Counted from the first letter of the stretch, positions 16,255 through 25,653 are shown. The stretch: DNA of 39,132 nucleotides from an uncultured Aeromonadales bacterium (GCA_902782145.1 CACZLZ010000024.1:1-39132); one strand, 5' to 3'. Notes: generated by a model not told the origin, from the sequence alone. Translations and numbers: made by a program.

Positions 16255-18438
16255 TCACTGCAGGATCTCCGTGGGATCCACGTCAATGTAGCAGCTGGTG
16301 CCGCCGCTGTTTTTCCGATCCTCCAGGAAGGAGTCAATGGCCGGGAGGACCTTCCTGAGGGAAGTCCGGTTCAGGGCCTGGATCATGATCAGCATATGGT
16401 ACTTGCCCTGCTTCTTTTCCATAAGCGCCTGATAGGGCGGGCTGATCTCCACATCCGGGAATGACTCCCGGGCCTTCTGCAGCCGCTGGTAGATCTCATG
16501 GGATGAGGAGTGCACCCGCTCCCGGTCAGTGCCCTCAATGCGCAGCAGGATCTGGTGGCTGAAGGGGGGCAGATCCAGGTAGCGCCTCTCTGCCATGCAG
16601 TTCTCCGCAAAGATCCCGTAGCCGTCGGTGACAATGGTCTGGAGCACGATGTTGGCGGGGGCATAGGTTTGGAGCACCACCCGGCCGCTCTTCTCCTCCC
16701 GGCCGGTGCGGCCGGCCACCTGGGTGTACAGCTGGGCCAGGCGCTCAGTGGCCCGGAAGTCATTGGAGAACAGGGCCCCGTCTATGTTCAGCAATGCGAT
16801 CAGGGTGACGTTGGGGAAATGATGTCCCTTGGCCAGGATCTGGGTGCCGATGAGGATCCGGTAATGGTTGTTCAGCACCCCTTCCAGGGCGTCCCTGAGC
16901 TTTCCCGGACTGTTCATGGTGTCCCGGTCAAAGCGGATGGTGGGATAGCCCGGCAGCGCCTGCTGCAGGTATTCCTCCACCTGCTCGGTGCCGTTGCCCT
17001 GGATCACCAGGGTCTGGGCACCGCAGGCGGGGCATGTCTGGGGCATGGGAGTGACAGCCTCGCAGTGGTGGCAGTTCAGGGTGCCGTTATATTTGTGGAA
17101 GGTCAGGTAACTGTCGCAGTTGCAGCACTGGAGCACATGGCCGCATGAGGAGCAGATCACCTGGCTGGCATAGCCCCGGCGGTTCAGAAACACCAGCACC
17201 TGGTTGCCCTTGGACAGCTCCTCCTTCATTTCCTCTAGCAGGTGGGCGCAGATCCCCGAGTTCAGTTCCAGTCCCTTGAGATCAATGATCTCCGTCTCCA
17301 CGGCCCCGGCGTTGACGCAGGCGCGGCTGGAGAGGTGCAGGTGGCGGTAGCGCCCGGAGGCGGCGTTCTGCAGGGACTCAAGGCTCGGGGTGGCCGAGCC
17401 CAGGATCACCGGGCATCCGGCAAGCTTGCCCTTGTACACCGCCAGATCCCGGGCGTTGTAGCGGCAGGTGTCCTGCTGCTTGTAGGAGGGATCATGCTCC
17501 TCGTCCACAATGATGATCCCCAGATCCGTGAAGGGGGTGAACACCGATGATCGGGTGCCGATGAGGATCCCGATGCGGCCGTCCCGGCAGCCCAGGTAAC
17601 TGTCCAGGCGCTCCCGGTCGGTGAGGGCGGAGTGCATGGCAGCCATGGGCACATTGAAGCGGTGGTGGAAGCGGGCGATGTTCTGGGGGGTCAGACCGAT
17701 TTCGGGGATCATCACCAGGGCCTGCTTCCGGCGCCTGAGGACCTCCTCAATGGCCTGCATATAGACTTCGGTCTTGCCGGATCCGGTGACCCCCTCCAGC
17801 AGGAACACCTGGAACTGATCCAGGGAGCCCCGGATCGCCTCCAGGGCCTTCTGCTGCTCCGGGTTGAGGGTGAGCTTGCCGGTGAAGGTCAGATCGGCAT
17901 AGATATCCCGTTCAGCGGTGCTGAGATCAATGCGCTCAGCTGCACCTTTCCGGAGCAGGGTGGTCAGGGCGGACTGGGAGAGGTTGAGTCCCCGGATCTC
18001 CTGGGGGGTCAGGGGCTGGTTCCGCAGTGCGGTGATGAGATCCTGCTGCTGTTTGTTTGCCGGGGTGAAGGAGAGATCTGCCAGGCGGTAGGCAGTCACC
18101 GGACGGGGTGTTGCCGGTGCCCCCTTGCGCAGGGCCACGGGCTGGGCCAGATCGATGATGGCGCCGATCCCCGCATGCTGGTAGCGGGCAATGAACTTGA
18201 TCAGCTCCAGGGTCTGATCATTCCAGTAGGGCTTCTCGTCAATGACCCCGCTGATGGGCTTGAGCTTTTCCAGGGGACAGTCCAGGGGCGGGGACTCCGA
18301 GGTGCCCATGACCACCCCGATGATGGAGGTGCGGCCGAAGCTGATGTTCACCCGGCAGCCTGTGGGCACGGGAAAGTCGCTTTTGTAGGTGTAGAGATTG
18401 AACAGTGTCTTGGGCACTGCTACCTGAAGATAGATCAT
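16255..18438 (-). CDS. priA: Primosomal protein N' (PriA helicase)
   Basis: 727 residues, close to E. coli PriA (732). This 3'-to-5' superfamily 2 helicase restarts stalled replication forks. The N-terminal DNA-binding domain begins MIYLQVAVPKTLFNLYTY. Walker A is EGVTGSGKTEVYM (about 213-225), the DEAH-type box is DEEHDPSYKQ, and the eight-cysteine zinc-binding insert contains CSSCGHVLQCCNC and later CHHC and CPAC. Motifs V and VI appear as GTQILAKGHHFPNVT and QVAGRTGR. The chain ends at DVDPTEILQ. An exporter gene lies 96 bases upstream on the same strand. All motifs look intact. Confidence 0.97.
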   Translation of the reverse strand: MIYLQVAVPKTLFNLYTYKSDFPVPTGCRVNISFGRTSIIGVVMGTSESPPLDCPLEKLKPISGVIDEKPYWNDQTLELIKFIARYQHAGIGAIIDLAQPVALRKGAPATPRPVTAYRLADLSFTPANKQQQDLITALRNQPLTPQEIRGLNLSQSALTTLLRKGAAERIDLSTAERDIYADLTFTGKLTLNPEQQKALEAIRGSLDQFQVFLLEGVTGSGKTEVYMQAIEEVLRRRKQALVMIPEIGLTPQNIARFHHRFNVPMAAMHSALTDRERLDSYLGCRDGRIGILIGTRSSVFTPFTDLGIIIVDEEHDPSYKQQDTCRYNARDLAVYKGKLAGCPVILGSATPSLESLQNAASGRYRHLHLSSRACVNAGAVETEIIDLKGLELNSGICAHLLEEMKEELSKGNQVLVFLNRRGYASQVICSSCGHVLQCCNCDSYLTFHKYNGTLNCHHCEAVTPMPQTCPACGAQTLVIQGNGTEQVEEYLQQALPGYPTIRFDRDTMNSPGKLRDALEGVLNNHYRILIGTQILAKGHHFPNVTLIALLNIDGALFSNDFRATERLAQLYTQVAGRTGREEKSGRVVLQTYAPANIVLQTIVTDGYGIFAENCMAERRYLDLPPFSHQILLRIEGTDRERVHSSSHEIYQRLQKARESFPDVEISPPYQALMEKKQGKYHMLIMIQALNRTSLRKVLPAIDSFLEDRKNSGGTSCYIDVDPTEILQ

Positions 18439-18534
18439 GGCGCTTCTTCCGTGGCCGGGCCTGGGCTCCGGGGGGATGGGGCAGCCCCGGTTTCCGGGAC
18501 AGCCGGGAGACGGCCGGAGCTCTCCGGGATCAGT

Positions 18535-20337
18535 TCAGTCCTTGCGGAACTGGGAGCGGTAAAGGGCTTCATAGGCGCCCTTCTTTGCCAGCAGATCCTG
18601 GTGGGTGCCCCGCTCAACAATGTGGCCGTCATTGATCACCATGATGCTGTCGGAGTCGATGATGGTGCTTAGCCGGTGGGCGATCACCAGGACGGTCTTG
18701 TTCTTCATGAGGTTGTCCAGGGCCTCCTGCACCACCTTCTCCGAACGGTTGTCCAGGGCGCTGGTGGCCTCGTCCAGGATCACGATGGGGGCGTTCTTCA
18801 GGAAGGCCCGGGCAATGGCGATGCGCTGCTTCTGCCCGCCGGACAGCTGGATCCCCCGCTCGCCGATGGGGGTGTCAAGGCCCTCTGGCCGGGAGGCCAG
18901 GAACTCATCCAGGCAGGCGCTGCTGCAGGCGGAGCGGAGCTCCTCCTCGGTCGCCCCGTAGTTGCCCATCATGATGTTGTCCCGGATGGTGCCGGAGAAC
19001 AGGAAGTTGTCCTGGAACACCACGGCGATGCAGGATCGAAGGGACTTCAATGTCAGGTTCCGGATATCCTCCCCGTCAATGAGAATAGAGCCCCCGGTGA
19101 TCTCATAAAGCCTGGGGATCAGACTGCACACTGTGGTCTTGCCGCCGCCGCTGTTGCCCACCAGGGCCAGTTTCTCGCCTTTCTTCACGGTGAAGCTGAT
19201 GTCCTCCAGCACCTTTCGGGAGCCGTCATAACTGAAGTCCACGTTCCGGAACTCAATGGTGCTTTCCAGTCCTTTAAGCTCCTTAAGTTCACCCCGTCTC
19301 TCCCGCTCCAGGCTGGCCTCGGTGTCGGTCTTCTCCTCCAGCTTCTGGTAGATCCGGCCGATGGCCAGCACTGCCTGCTGCACCTGGATGTAGTTGTTGC
19401 CGATGGACTTCAGGGGAGTGTAGAGCATGATCAGGGCAGCAATGAAGGAGACGAAGGTGCCGCTGGTGATCTGCTGGGTGACGATGAGGTGGCCGCCGTA
19501 CCAGATGACCACTGCCACGCCCACGGCGCTGACCACGTGCATCATGGGGGAGAGCCAGTTGGTGTCACGGACCATTTTGATCCCCATGCCGAACAGGTAC
19601 CGGGCCGAGGCGCGGAACCGGTTCATGGTGATCTCCTCCAGAGTGTAGGATCGGATGATGCGGTTGCCGGCGGCGGTCTCGTTGTAGACCGTCAGGAGCA
19701 GGGCGTTTTCGGCCACGGTCTTGTTCATGATGGCCTTGACCCGCTTGCGGACGATCTTCAGGGGCAGGATCAGGAACAGCAGGATCCCGATGGCGGCAAA
19801 GGACAGCTGCCAGGAGTTGTAGATCAGGACGAACACCAGGGACACCGAGGAGAAGAACTTGGTCAGGAACAGCTTGAAGTTGTCCACCAGTCCGCTGGTG
19901 GCAGTTTCGGCGTCTTTGTAGAAGCGGTAGATCACCGCACCTGTGTCGTTGGTGTCATAGAACCGGCAGTCCTGGTTCATGAGCTTGGCAAAGAGCTTGA
20001 GCCGGATATCCAGGTTGATCTTGCCGCCCACGTAGGAGTTCACCAGGGTGGAGGTGTAGATGAAGATGCCCTGGATCACCACAAAGCCCACAATGATCAG
20101 GGGAACGCTGGAGGCAAAGTCCTGCTGCTTCTCCACCATCACATTGTCCATGAAGGGCTTGAGGAACAGGGCGATAAGTGCGTCCAGTGTGCCCACCGGG
20201 ATGGTCAGGAGCACCCCCAGGATCGCATACCAGAAATATTTGCGGATGAAAGGCCACATCATGCGGTAGCCTTCTAAGAACCCCGCCGGGATATCCTGGT
20301 TTTCCAGCTGTTCCTTCTTCTTTTTCTTCTTTGACAT
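18535..20337 (-). CDS. msbA: MsbA-type ABC exporter (lipid A flippase-like)
   Basis: 600 residues from the ATG at 20337, preceded by GGGGAAGG. Half-transporter with an N-terminal six-helix membrane domain (about 35-330) and a C-terminal ATPase. Walker A is GNSGGGKTT (about 393-401), the signature LSGGQKQRIAIARA is at about 495-508, Walker B is IVILDEATSALD, and an H-loop is seen in IAHRLSTI. The cytoplasmic N-terminus is a short run of lysines. MsbA flips lipid A-core across the inner membrane in Gram-negative bacteria. Length and domain order fit, but the assignment from other type IV ABC exporters rests on context. Three probable LPS glycosyltransferase genes lie 3 kb upstream. Confidence 0.8.
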   Translation of the reverse strand: MSKKKKKKEQLENQDIPAGFLEGYRMMWPFIRKYFWYAILGVLLTIPVGTLDALIALFLKPFMDNVMVEKQQDFASSVPLIIVGFVVIQGIFIYTSTLVNSYVGGKINLDIRLKLFAKLMNQDCRFYDTNDTGAVIYRFYKDAETATSGLVDNFKLFLTKFFSSVSLVFVLIYNSWQLSFAAIGILLFLILPLKIVRKRVKAIMNKTVAENALLLTVYNETAAGNRIIRSYTLEEITMNRFRASARYLFGMGIKMVRDTNWLSPMMHVVSAVGVAVVIWYGGHLIVTQQITSGTFVSFIAALIMLYTPLKSIGNNYIQVQQAVLAIGRIYQKLEEKTDTEASLERERRGELKELKGLESTIEFRNVDFSYDGSRKVLEDISFTVKKGEKLALVGNSGGGKTTVCSLIPRLYEITGGSILIDGEDIRNLTLKSLRSCIAVVFQDNFLFSGTIRDNIMMGNYGATEEELRSACSSACLDEFLASRPEGLDTPIGERGIQLSGGQKQRIAIARAFLKNAPIVILDEATSALDNRSEKVVQEALDNLMKNKTVLVIAHRLSTIIDSDSIMVINDGHIVERGTHQDLLAKKGAYEALYRSQFRKD

Positions 20338-20693
20338 AGGTTGCCCTTCCCCGGTGCGCCTGGAGGCCTGCTGCGGGCGCCTGATGATCTGCGTCTGGGG
20401 CATGCGCCCTGGGATTGCCGTGCTCAGCACCCTGCGGTTTTCTGCCGCCTGCGGGAAAAAATTCTAACACAGGGATGTTTCTGCGGCCAAACCGCCGGAT
20501 CCCCGGTTGTGCGTCAGGACGCAGGAAAAGACTGCTCACCTGCCGCACCGGGCTCTTCCCCGATCTTATCTGACCTTCTCCGAGGGGACCTCACAGACAA
20601 AGAGAAAGCGGCCGCGCTGCTTTCAGCACGACCGCCTGGATCTCGGTGCCCCAAAGGTTGATCCCCGGGGCGGATCGCTGGCTGGATCCCGGA
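20338..20693. other. Intergenic region between decarboxylase and exporter genes
   Basis: Contains the minus-strand terminator of the decarboxylase gene (20598-20635). The rest is GC-rich with GGATCC-containing stretches and no recognisable gene. No strong promoter for the exporter gene is visible. Confidence 0.4.
20598..20635 (-). terminator. Intrinsic terminator after the decarboxylase gene
   Basis: Minus-strand RNA forms a 12-bp stem GCGGTCGTGCTG / CAGCGCGGCCGC (two G-U pairs) with loop AAAG, followed by TTTCTCTTT. The G-U pairs would be A-C mismatches on the other strand, which supports the minus orientation. Confidence 0.85.
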
Positions 20694-21911
20694 TCAGCTC
20701 ACCAGACGCAAGGCACGCTGGTGGCAGTGCTCCCGGGTTGCGGGCTCCAGACGGAACTGGCGCTCCAGCTCGTCCGGATGATCCCGGTCGGTGTCGATGA
20801 GCAGGATCCCGGTCTTGCGGATGAAGTTGAACTCCGTGGCGGTGGAGATGGTGTAGGCACCCATCATCTTGCCGACAATGATATCGTCCACATGCAGTTC
20901 CGGCAGCATGATGTTCTCGGCAATGATGTCAATGCTGTCGCAGGTGGGACCTGCCAGCACCGACTCCCGGACCGGTCCCATGGCATAGGGGGCGCTCTTG
21001 GGATAGGTCACATGATCAAAGATCTGACCGCTGTAGCTGCAGTAGACACCGTCATCCAGATAGTACCAGGGCTTGCCGAAGCGCTCAGCCTTGCCCACCA
21101 CAGTGCAGATGTTCAGCATGGCGGGGGCGCTGATGAACCTTCCCGGCTCGGCAATGATCCTGATCCCCTCAGGCAGCTGGGCAAGGGCCTCCCGGATGGG
21201 GGCGCAGAAGGCCCCGATGTCAGTCTCCCGGGCGCCGGCGTAGTCCACGGGGAAGCCGCCGCCGATGTCCAGCACCCCGATCTCAATGCCCTCCTCAGCG
21301 GCGGCGCGGATGATCTCCGCACACTGGCTGATGGCCTCGCAGTGCCTCCTGGCATTGGGCACCTGGGATCCCACATGGAAGGACAGGCCGGCGATCTCCA
21401 GGCCCAGGCGCTTCACATAGCGCAACAGGCCCAGGCAGTTCTCCGGCAGGACGCCGAATTTCTTGGACAGATCCACGGGAGTCTCGGGATTGGGGAAGCT
21501 TACGCGGATAAGCAGCCGCGCATCCCTTCTGTAGGGAATGAACTTCTTCACCTCTTCCTCATTGTCCACCACGAACACGCTGCAGCCGTAGTCCAGGGCA
21601 TAGCTGATCTCATCATCCTTCTTGATGGGATGGGTGTGAATGCAGGTTATGGGATCCACGCCGGCGCTGCGCACCAGGTCAACCTCTCCCTTGGTGGCCA
21701 GATCAAAGCTGGCACCTTCCTCCATGAGCACGGAAACCACCTCCGGATGGGGCAGGGGCTTGAGGGCGTAGTGAAGGGTGACATTGGGAAGAGCGCTCTT
21801 AAGGGAGCGGTACTGGTGTCTGATGGTGGCACGGTCCAGAAGCAACAGCGGAGAGCCGTACTTGCGGACGAGACTGCGGTAGTCCAGATTGGCGGTGAAT
21901 AGGTTGTTCAT
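20694..21911 (-). CDS. PLP-dependent ornithine/lysine decarboxylase (group IV)
   Basis: 405 residues from the ATG at 21911. A GTG at 21926 is possible, but its GAGAG would be directly adjacent, whereas AGAGG is 14 bases from the ATG. Alanine-racemase-fold decarboxylase of the eukaryotic ODC/DapDC type: the PLP lysine is in HYALKPLPHPEV (K51), followed by SFHVGSQ, the glycine loop VLDIGGGFPVDY, EPGRFI, and the active-site cysteine in GPTCDSIDII (about 324). It makes putrescine or cadaverine from ornithine or lysine, for polyamine supply. In gut anaerobes cadaverine can also be linked to peptidoglycan. Ornithine versus lysine preference cannot be read here. It has its own promoter and terminator. 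Confidence 0.88.
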   Translation of the reverse strand: MNNLFTANLDYRSLVRKYGSPLLLLDRATIRHQYRSLKSALPNVTLHYALKPLPHPEVVSVLMEEGASFDLATKGEVDLVRSAGVDPITCIHTHPIKKDDEISYALDYGCSVFVVDNEEEVKKFIPYRRDARLLIRVSFPNPETPVDLSKKFGVLPENCLGLLRYVKRLGLEIAGLSFHVGSQVPNARRHCEAISQCAEIIRAAAEEGIEIGVLDIGGGFPVDYAGARETDIGAFCAPIREALAQLPEGIRIIAEPGRFISAPAMLNICTVVGKAERFGKPWYYLDDGVYCSYSGQIFDHVTYPKSAPYAMGPVRESVLAGPTCDSIDIIAENIMLPELHVDDIIVGKMMGAYTISTATEFNFIRKTGILLIDTDRDHPDELERQFRLEPATREHCHQRALRLVS

Positions 21912-22619
21912 TAGCTTATGTAGCACCTCTCATATGGGTTTTCACCCCTGCCTAAGAAATTGTGTTCAGCCCCAAAATTGAGCAAAGCGAATTATCAAGA
22001 AAAAGGGGGGTCAATGCAACAAATTAATTGATATTTTTTCATGCCAGTTTGGGCAGAAATTGCAGTGGAAATTATCCTGAAAACATACGGCCGCACCGGG
22101 GGTTTCCTGGGATCGGCCGGTGAGGCACCCGGAGGGTCCTTATGGAAGATCCTTGCTGTCCGGAGCGGCCCGGGAATCGATCTGGAATATGATCTGGAGT
22201 AAGATACGGATCGGGTCCGGAATAAGGTCCTGAATGAATACTTTCAGAGATCGGAATAATAGGGATGCACAGGATCCGGAATGAACGAAGTCGGTGTCTG
22301 GCATTCCGGGAGACCGTCTGCCGGATCTATGGGGCAGGTGCTGACGATCTTCCGGAAGCCGGCTGAACCCTGTTTCCTTCTTTGATCATGAAAGGGAGCC
22401 GGGTGAGGATCCTGGTGAGGGTGATGTAGAGAGTGATGGTGCGGGGGTGGGAGCGTGAGCCGGAGAGTATGCCTGATGGGGATGCGGCAGTGAGGTTGAT
22501 GTGCTGGGGCTTTGTCCCTGGAGGCTTCAAGGCTGTGATACCTGGACTGTCCGCGGGATGGGCATCTATCAGTGTAAAATTAAGTGACTGATTGACTTTG
22601 GCAAGGGAGAGGCACAGGA
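21912..22619. other. Intergenic region upstream of decarboxylase and DUF1294 genes
   Basis: Divergent region. The left part carries the decarboxylase promoter (21991-22019). The middle (22180-22290) is a purine-rich, imperfectly repetitive stretch with GGAAT(A/G) recurring about every 10-20 bases. No open gene or RNA is recognised. TAAAAT near 22575 could serve the DUF1294 gene, but no good -35 is seen. Confidence 0.35.
21991..22019 (-). promoter_or_regulatory. Sigma-70 promoter of the decarboxylase gene
   Basis: On the minus strand TTGCAT (22019-22014), exactly 17 bases, then GATAAT (21996-21991). Both hexamers differ little from consensus and lie 80 bases before the start codon. Confidence 0.6.
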
Positions 22620-23138
22620 ATGGGTTTTAATAAGTACCACCGTGGCACAAAGAATTACCTCCGGGACATCACCAGGGGAGTCAAGAAGTACCACCGTGGT
22701 CCCGGCGTGTTTTCACGGGGGAGAAAGGCCGATGCTGACCGGCGGGACCAGAGCGTGGTCACCGGCAAGAGGGCTGCCCTGGCGGTGCTGGGACTTTCCG
22801 CGGTGGCTTTCGGCATGGGACTGTGGCTTCTGCCCCGGGATCCGGCAGCCGCCGGGACCTTTTGGAGCATGGAGGTGCTGCACCGGCTGCTCTGGAGTTA
22901 TCTGTTGTCCGTCAATTTTGTCACATTTGCCGCCTTTGCCGTCGACAAGCTACGGGCCAGGGAGGATCGGTGGCGGATCAGCGAGAACTGCCTCCTGGGG
23001 CTGGCCCTGGCCGGAGGCAGCCTTGGCGGCATGGCTGCCATGTATCTGTTCTGGCACAAGATCCGCAAGCCGAGGTTTGCCTGGGGACTGCCCATGATCC
23101 TGCTGATCCAGATCCTTTTGCTGATCTGGCTGCTGTAA
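22620..23138 (+). CDS. DUF1294 family inner-membrane protein
   Basis: 172 residues from the ATG at 22620, preceded by CAGGA. The C-terminal 100 residues match DUF1294: NFVTFAAFAVDKLRAR, WRISENCLLGLALAGGSLGG and LFWHKIRKPRF, with about four hydrophobic segments (48-66, 85-105, 117-138, 151-171). The function is unknown. The N-terminal 45 residues are a basic, non-membrane extension containing KYHRG twice (residues 5-9 and 23-27), encoded by a 14-base direct repeat AAGTACCACCGTGG at 22632 and 22686. Many DUF1294 proteins have an N-terminal cold-shock domain; that is absent here. Confidence 0.8.
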   Translation: MGFNKYHRGTKNYLRDITRGVKKYHRGPGVFSRGRKADADRRDQSVVTGKRAALAVLGLSAVAFGMGLWLLPRDPAAAGTFWSMEVLHRLLWSYLLSVNFVTFAAFAVDKLRAREDRWRISENCLLGLALAGGSLGGMAAMYLFWHKIRKPRFAWGLPMILLIQILLLIWLL

Positions 23139-23629
23139 CTCTGTTCCGGAGGAAGAGGGCAGTGAACTCCTGATCTGCCGGTACCAGCTGGTTTCACGTG
23201 AAACCCGGGCCGGCTGTGCCGTGAGTTGCGGGATGGTGTGCGGACAGAGGTGTCCGGGCAGGTGCAGGCGGGTTGAATCAGATCAGATGGGTGTCCCGGG
23301 GTCGTGGCGCCGGGGCCTGGCAGGGCAGGCGAATGACTCTGATCAGATGAGTGTTCTGGGGGCGTGGCTCCTTGACTGGCAGGAGACGTGACCGGAGTGT
23401 GATTAGATGACTGCTGTCTCCTGGCGACGTTGGCGGACACGGGGCAGAGAACTGCGTGTTCAGGAGCAGACTGGAGACTGGGTGCCGGTCCCGACGGTCT
23501 CCGGCCGGCTGGGGCTGATCGTTCGGGCTCTGAACGGTGTCCGGATGCCAACACCTGCCGGCAGGAAGGAAGGGCAGAGATCGGGCCGGGGGTGTGACTT
23601 CCGGTCCTGCTGCGGGATTGGACGGGGTG
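23139..23629. other. Intergenic region with parS-like site and degenerate 60-bp repeats
   Basis: Besides the parS-like palindrome (23190-23205), three degenerate repeats begin GAT(C/T)AGATG at 23281, 23341 and 23401, an exact 60-base period. Copies one and two also share GTGT(C/T)C(C/T)GGGG(T/G)CGTGG. Identity falls off in the third copy. No gene is recognised. Confidence 0.45.
23190..23205. promoter_or_regulatory. parS-like ParB binding palindrome
   Basis: GGTTTCACGTGAAACC is a perfect 16-base palindrome. Its inner 14 bases are identical to the parS consensus TGTTTCACGTGAAACA. It lies in an intergenic region, as most parS sites do. Together with 1208-1223 it suggests this window is in the origin-proximal segregation domain (inference). 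Confidence 0.65.
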
Positions 23630-24868
23630 TCAGCTCCGGTCCGGATCCCGGAGGGTGCTCCGGTAGAGATCAAAGTAGTTGCGGCAGAAGGTGAGCTGGC
23701 CGTACATCCGGGCCCGGCCAAGGGCGGCCCGGGCGGCTTTTCTGCGGCAGCCCTCATCCTCCAGGAGCATCCGCAGCACGCCCTTTAGGCGGATGAGATC
23801 CATGTCATCCACCAGGAAGCCGTTGACCTCATTGTCAATGATCCCGCCGAAGGCCTCGCTGGTGTTGAACACCACCGGCACGGCGGCATTCTGCATGGCC
23901 TCCAGGAGGGACATGCTCCAGGCCTCGGAGGTGACACCCAGGCTGACAAACACTGATGAGGTGCGGTAGAAGGACAGGGGATCCTGCCGGCCGTCCATGA
24001 TCACCCGGGGGATCTTCCGGGCCTGGCGCATCAGGTGCTTCCCCGAGGGGCCGTCGCCGATGATCCGGAGGGTCCAGTCCGGAAACTCATCCGCCAGTTC
24101 CCGCCACAGATCCAGCAGCACCCCCACCCGCCGGGTGGGCTCGTCCAGGGAGCATACCGCCAGAACTTCCCGGATCTTGAGCCGGGCAATGTGCTGCTCG
24201 GGGAAAAAGTTACTGAAGCCCACGCAGTTGGGGATCACGGTGTATTCGCCGGACTGCAGTTCCCGCTGCAGGAGGTTCTCCAGCCCCGGCAGATAATCCC
24301 GGGACACCAGAACCACCCGGTGGCAGAGGCCGAAGATGTTCATGGCGTTCATCCTGAGGCGGTTCAGGAGCTTCTTCCGGTAGTGGCCGGGAAAGAGGAA
24401 CCTCTTCAGGGCCTCGGGCGAGCGCTTCTCCCGGAGGATCTGCCACGGCATATCCTGCTCCAGGAGGAACATGTCCCCGAAGGGCTTCTCATGCATGGTG
24501 GCTATGAGCACCGCCCCGGCCCTTTCCGCCGCCTCCCGGAACAGCAGGAAGTCCCGGGTCCGGGCCTGCTGCACGTGGATCACCCGGATGTTTCCCTCCA
24601 GGAGGAAGGAGGTGAGCTGGTCGCTTGTGGTGCTGTCGGTGATCCTTATCCGCTCATGGCGTCCGAAATAGTGCTCATCCAGATCATCCTCCGGGGTGCC
24701 GTCATCAATCTCCCGGTAGGCGTTGCTGAAGCAGCAGCCCCTTTTCCGGAGGCTCTGGACCAGGATCAGGGAGAGCCGCTCCACCCCTCCGGTGAGTTCG
24801 GCACCCAGCCTCAGGTAGTTCCTGGTGCACAGCAGGACGTTGACCGCCGGCAGGACGTTCATGATCAC
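23630..24868 (-). CDS. Glycosyltransferase family 4 protein
   Basis: 412 residues from a GTG at 24868 that overlaps the upstream stop codon by four bases, with AGGAAG five bases before it; an ATG at 24862 is the alternative. Two-domain GT-B enzyme. Near the N-terminus, LTGGVERLSLIL carries the glycine-rich acceptor loop. The C-terminal half has LRIIGDGPSGKHL, FYRTSSVFVSLGVTSEAWSM and SLLEAMQNAAVPVVF, the E-x7-E donor-binding signature. No signal peptide, so it acts on the cytoplasmic face. It is the last gene of a three-gene glycosyltransferase operon, probably building LPS core or a surface glycan. Confidence 0.85.
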   Translation of the reverse strand: MIMNVLPAVNVLLCTRNYLRLGAELTGGVERLSLILVQSLRKRGCCFSNAYREIDDGTPEDDLDEHYFGRHERIRITDSTTSDQLTSFLLEGNIRVIHVQQARTRDFLLFREAAERAGAVLIATMHEKPFGDMFLLEQDMPWQILREKRSPEALKRFLFPGHYRKKLLNRLRMNAMNIFGLCHRVVLVSRDYLPGLENLLQRELQSGEYTVIPNCVGFSNFFPEQHIARLKIREVLAVCSLDEPTRRVGVLLDLWRELADEFPDWTLRIIGDGPSGKHLMRQARKIPRVIMDGRQDPLSFYRTSSVFVSLGVTSEAWSMSLLEAMQNAAVPVVFNTSEAFGGIIDNEVNGFLVDDMDLIRLKGVLRMLLEDEGCRRKAARAALGRARMYGQLTFCRNYFDLYRSTLRDPDRS

Positions 24869-25653
24869 CAGATCTTCCTGAAGTCCTCATTTTTGAGAAC
24901 TTCTGGATCCCTCTGATATTCCAGCAACTTGGCGTATTTGAGGTAACTGTAGACGGCGCTGCTCAGGCTCACGGTGAGGCCGTCCACCCCGTCCAGGAAG
25001 CCCCGCTTCAGGAAATACTGGCGCAGGAAGGAGTTGAGACCGTGGATCAGGGGGCTCAAGGCCCCGGCCCGCTTGCCCTGCTCGTACATGATCTTGGCAC
25101 CCCGGGTGGTGAAGTTGCGCCCGGGCTTGGCGAACAGCTCTCCCACATTCCGGAAGGAGTAGTGGACGATGTCCCCCTTCAGCCGGGTGAAATTCTTGGT
25201 CTCCACATAGGAGTGCTGCTTGACCTCCCTAAACTTGGTTCTTCCCCGGTGGAACAGGCGCACGCACACGTCCGGATACCACCCGCAGTGCCGGATCCAG
25301 CGGCTGCCCACGTAGTTGCGCCGGGGAAAGGCGAAGGCATCCACGGTGGTCTTTTCCAGATCCAGCTCCCTAATGGCGCTGACCATCTCATCTGTCAGGC
25401 GCTCGTCGGCGTCCAGGCTCAGGATCCAGTCATTGCCGGCCTTCGGCAGGCCCACATTCTTCTGAAAGCCGTCCCCCAGGTAGGGCTGGATCATGATCAC
25501 CGCCCCCATCTCCTCGGCGATGGTCACGGTGTGATCTGAAGATCCCGAGTCCACCACCACAATTTCATTGCACACTTGGCGGAGGCTGGTGATGCAGTCG
25601 GCAATGTTGTTTTCCTCATTCAAGGTGATGATGATGCCGGTGATGCTGTTCAT
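24865..25653 (-). CDS. Glycosyltransferase family 2 protein (WaaE/KdtX-like)
   Basis: 262 residues. GT-A enzyme: it begins SITGIIITLNEENNIADCI, then VVVDSGSSDHTV and SLDADERL, the DxD-type metal/nucleotide motif. The region FPRRNYVGSRWIRHCGWYP and KGDIVHYSFRNV resembles the WaaE/KdtX group that adds glucose to the LPS inner core, as I recall the family. A hydrophobic amphipathic C-terminus follows. It overlaps both neighbours by four bases (ATGA upstream, GTGA downstream), so the three genes form a tightly coupled operon. Confidence 0.85.
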   Translation of the reverse strand: MNSITGIIITLNEENNIADCITSLRQVCNEIVVVDSGSSDHTVTIAEEMGAVIMIQPYLGDGFQKNVGLPKAGNDWILSLDADERLTDEMVSAIRELDLEKTTVDAFAFPRRNYVGSRWIRHCGWYPDVCVRLFHRGRTKFREVKQHSYVETKNFTRLKGDIVHYSFRNVGELFAKPGRNFTTRGAKIMYEQGKRAGALSPLIHGLNSFLRQYFLKRGFLDGVDGLTVSLSSAVYSYLKYAKLLEYQRDPEVLKNEDFRKIW

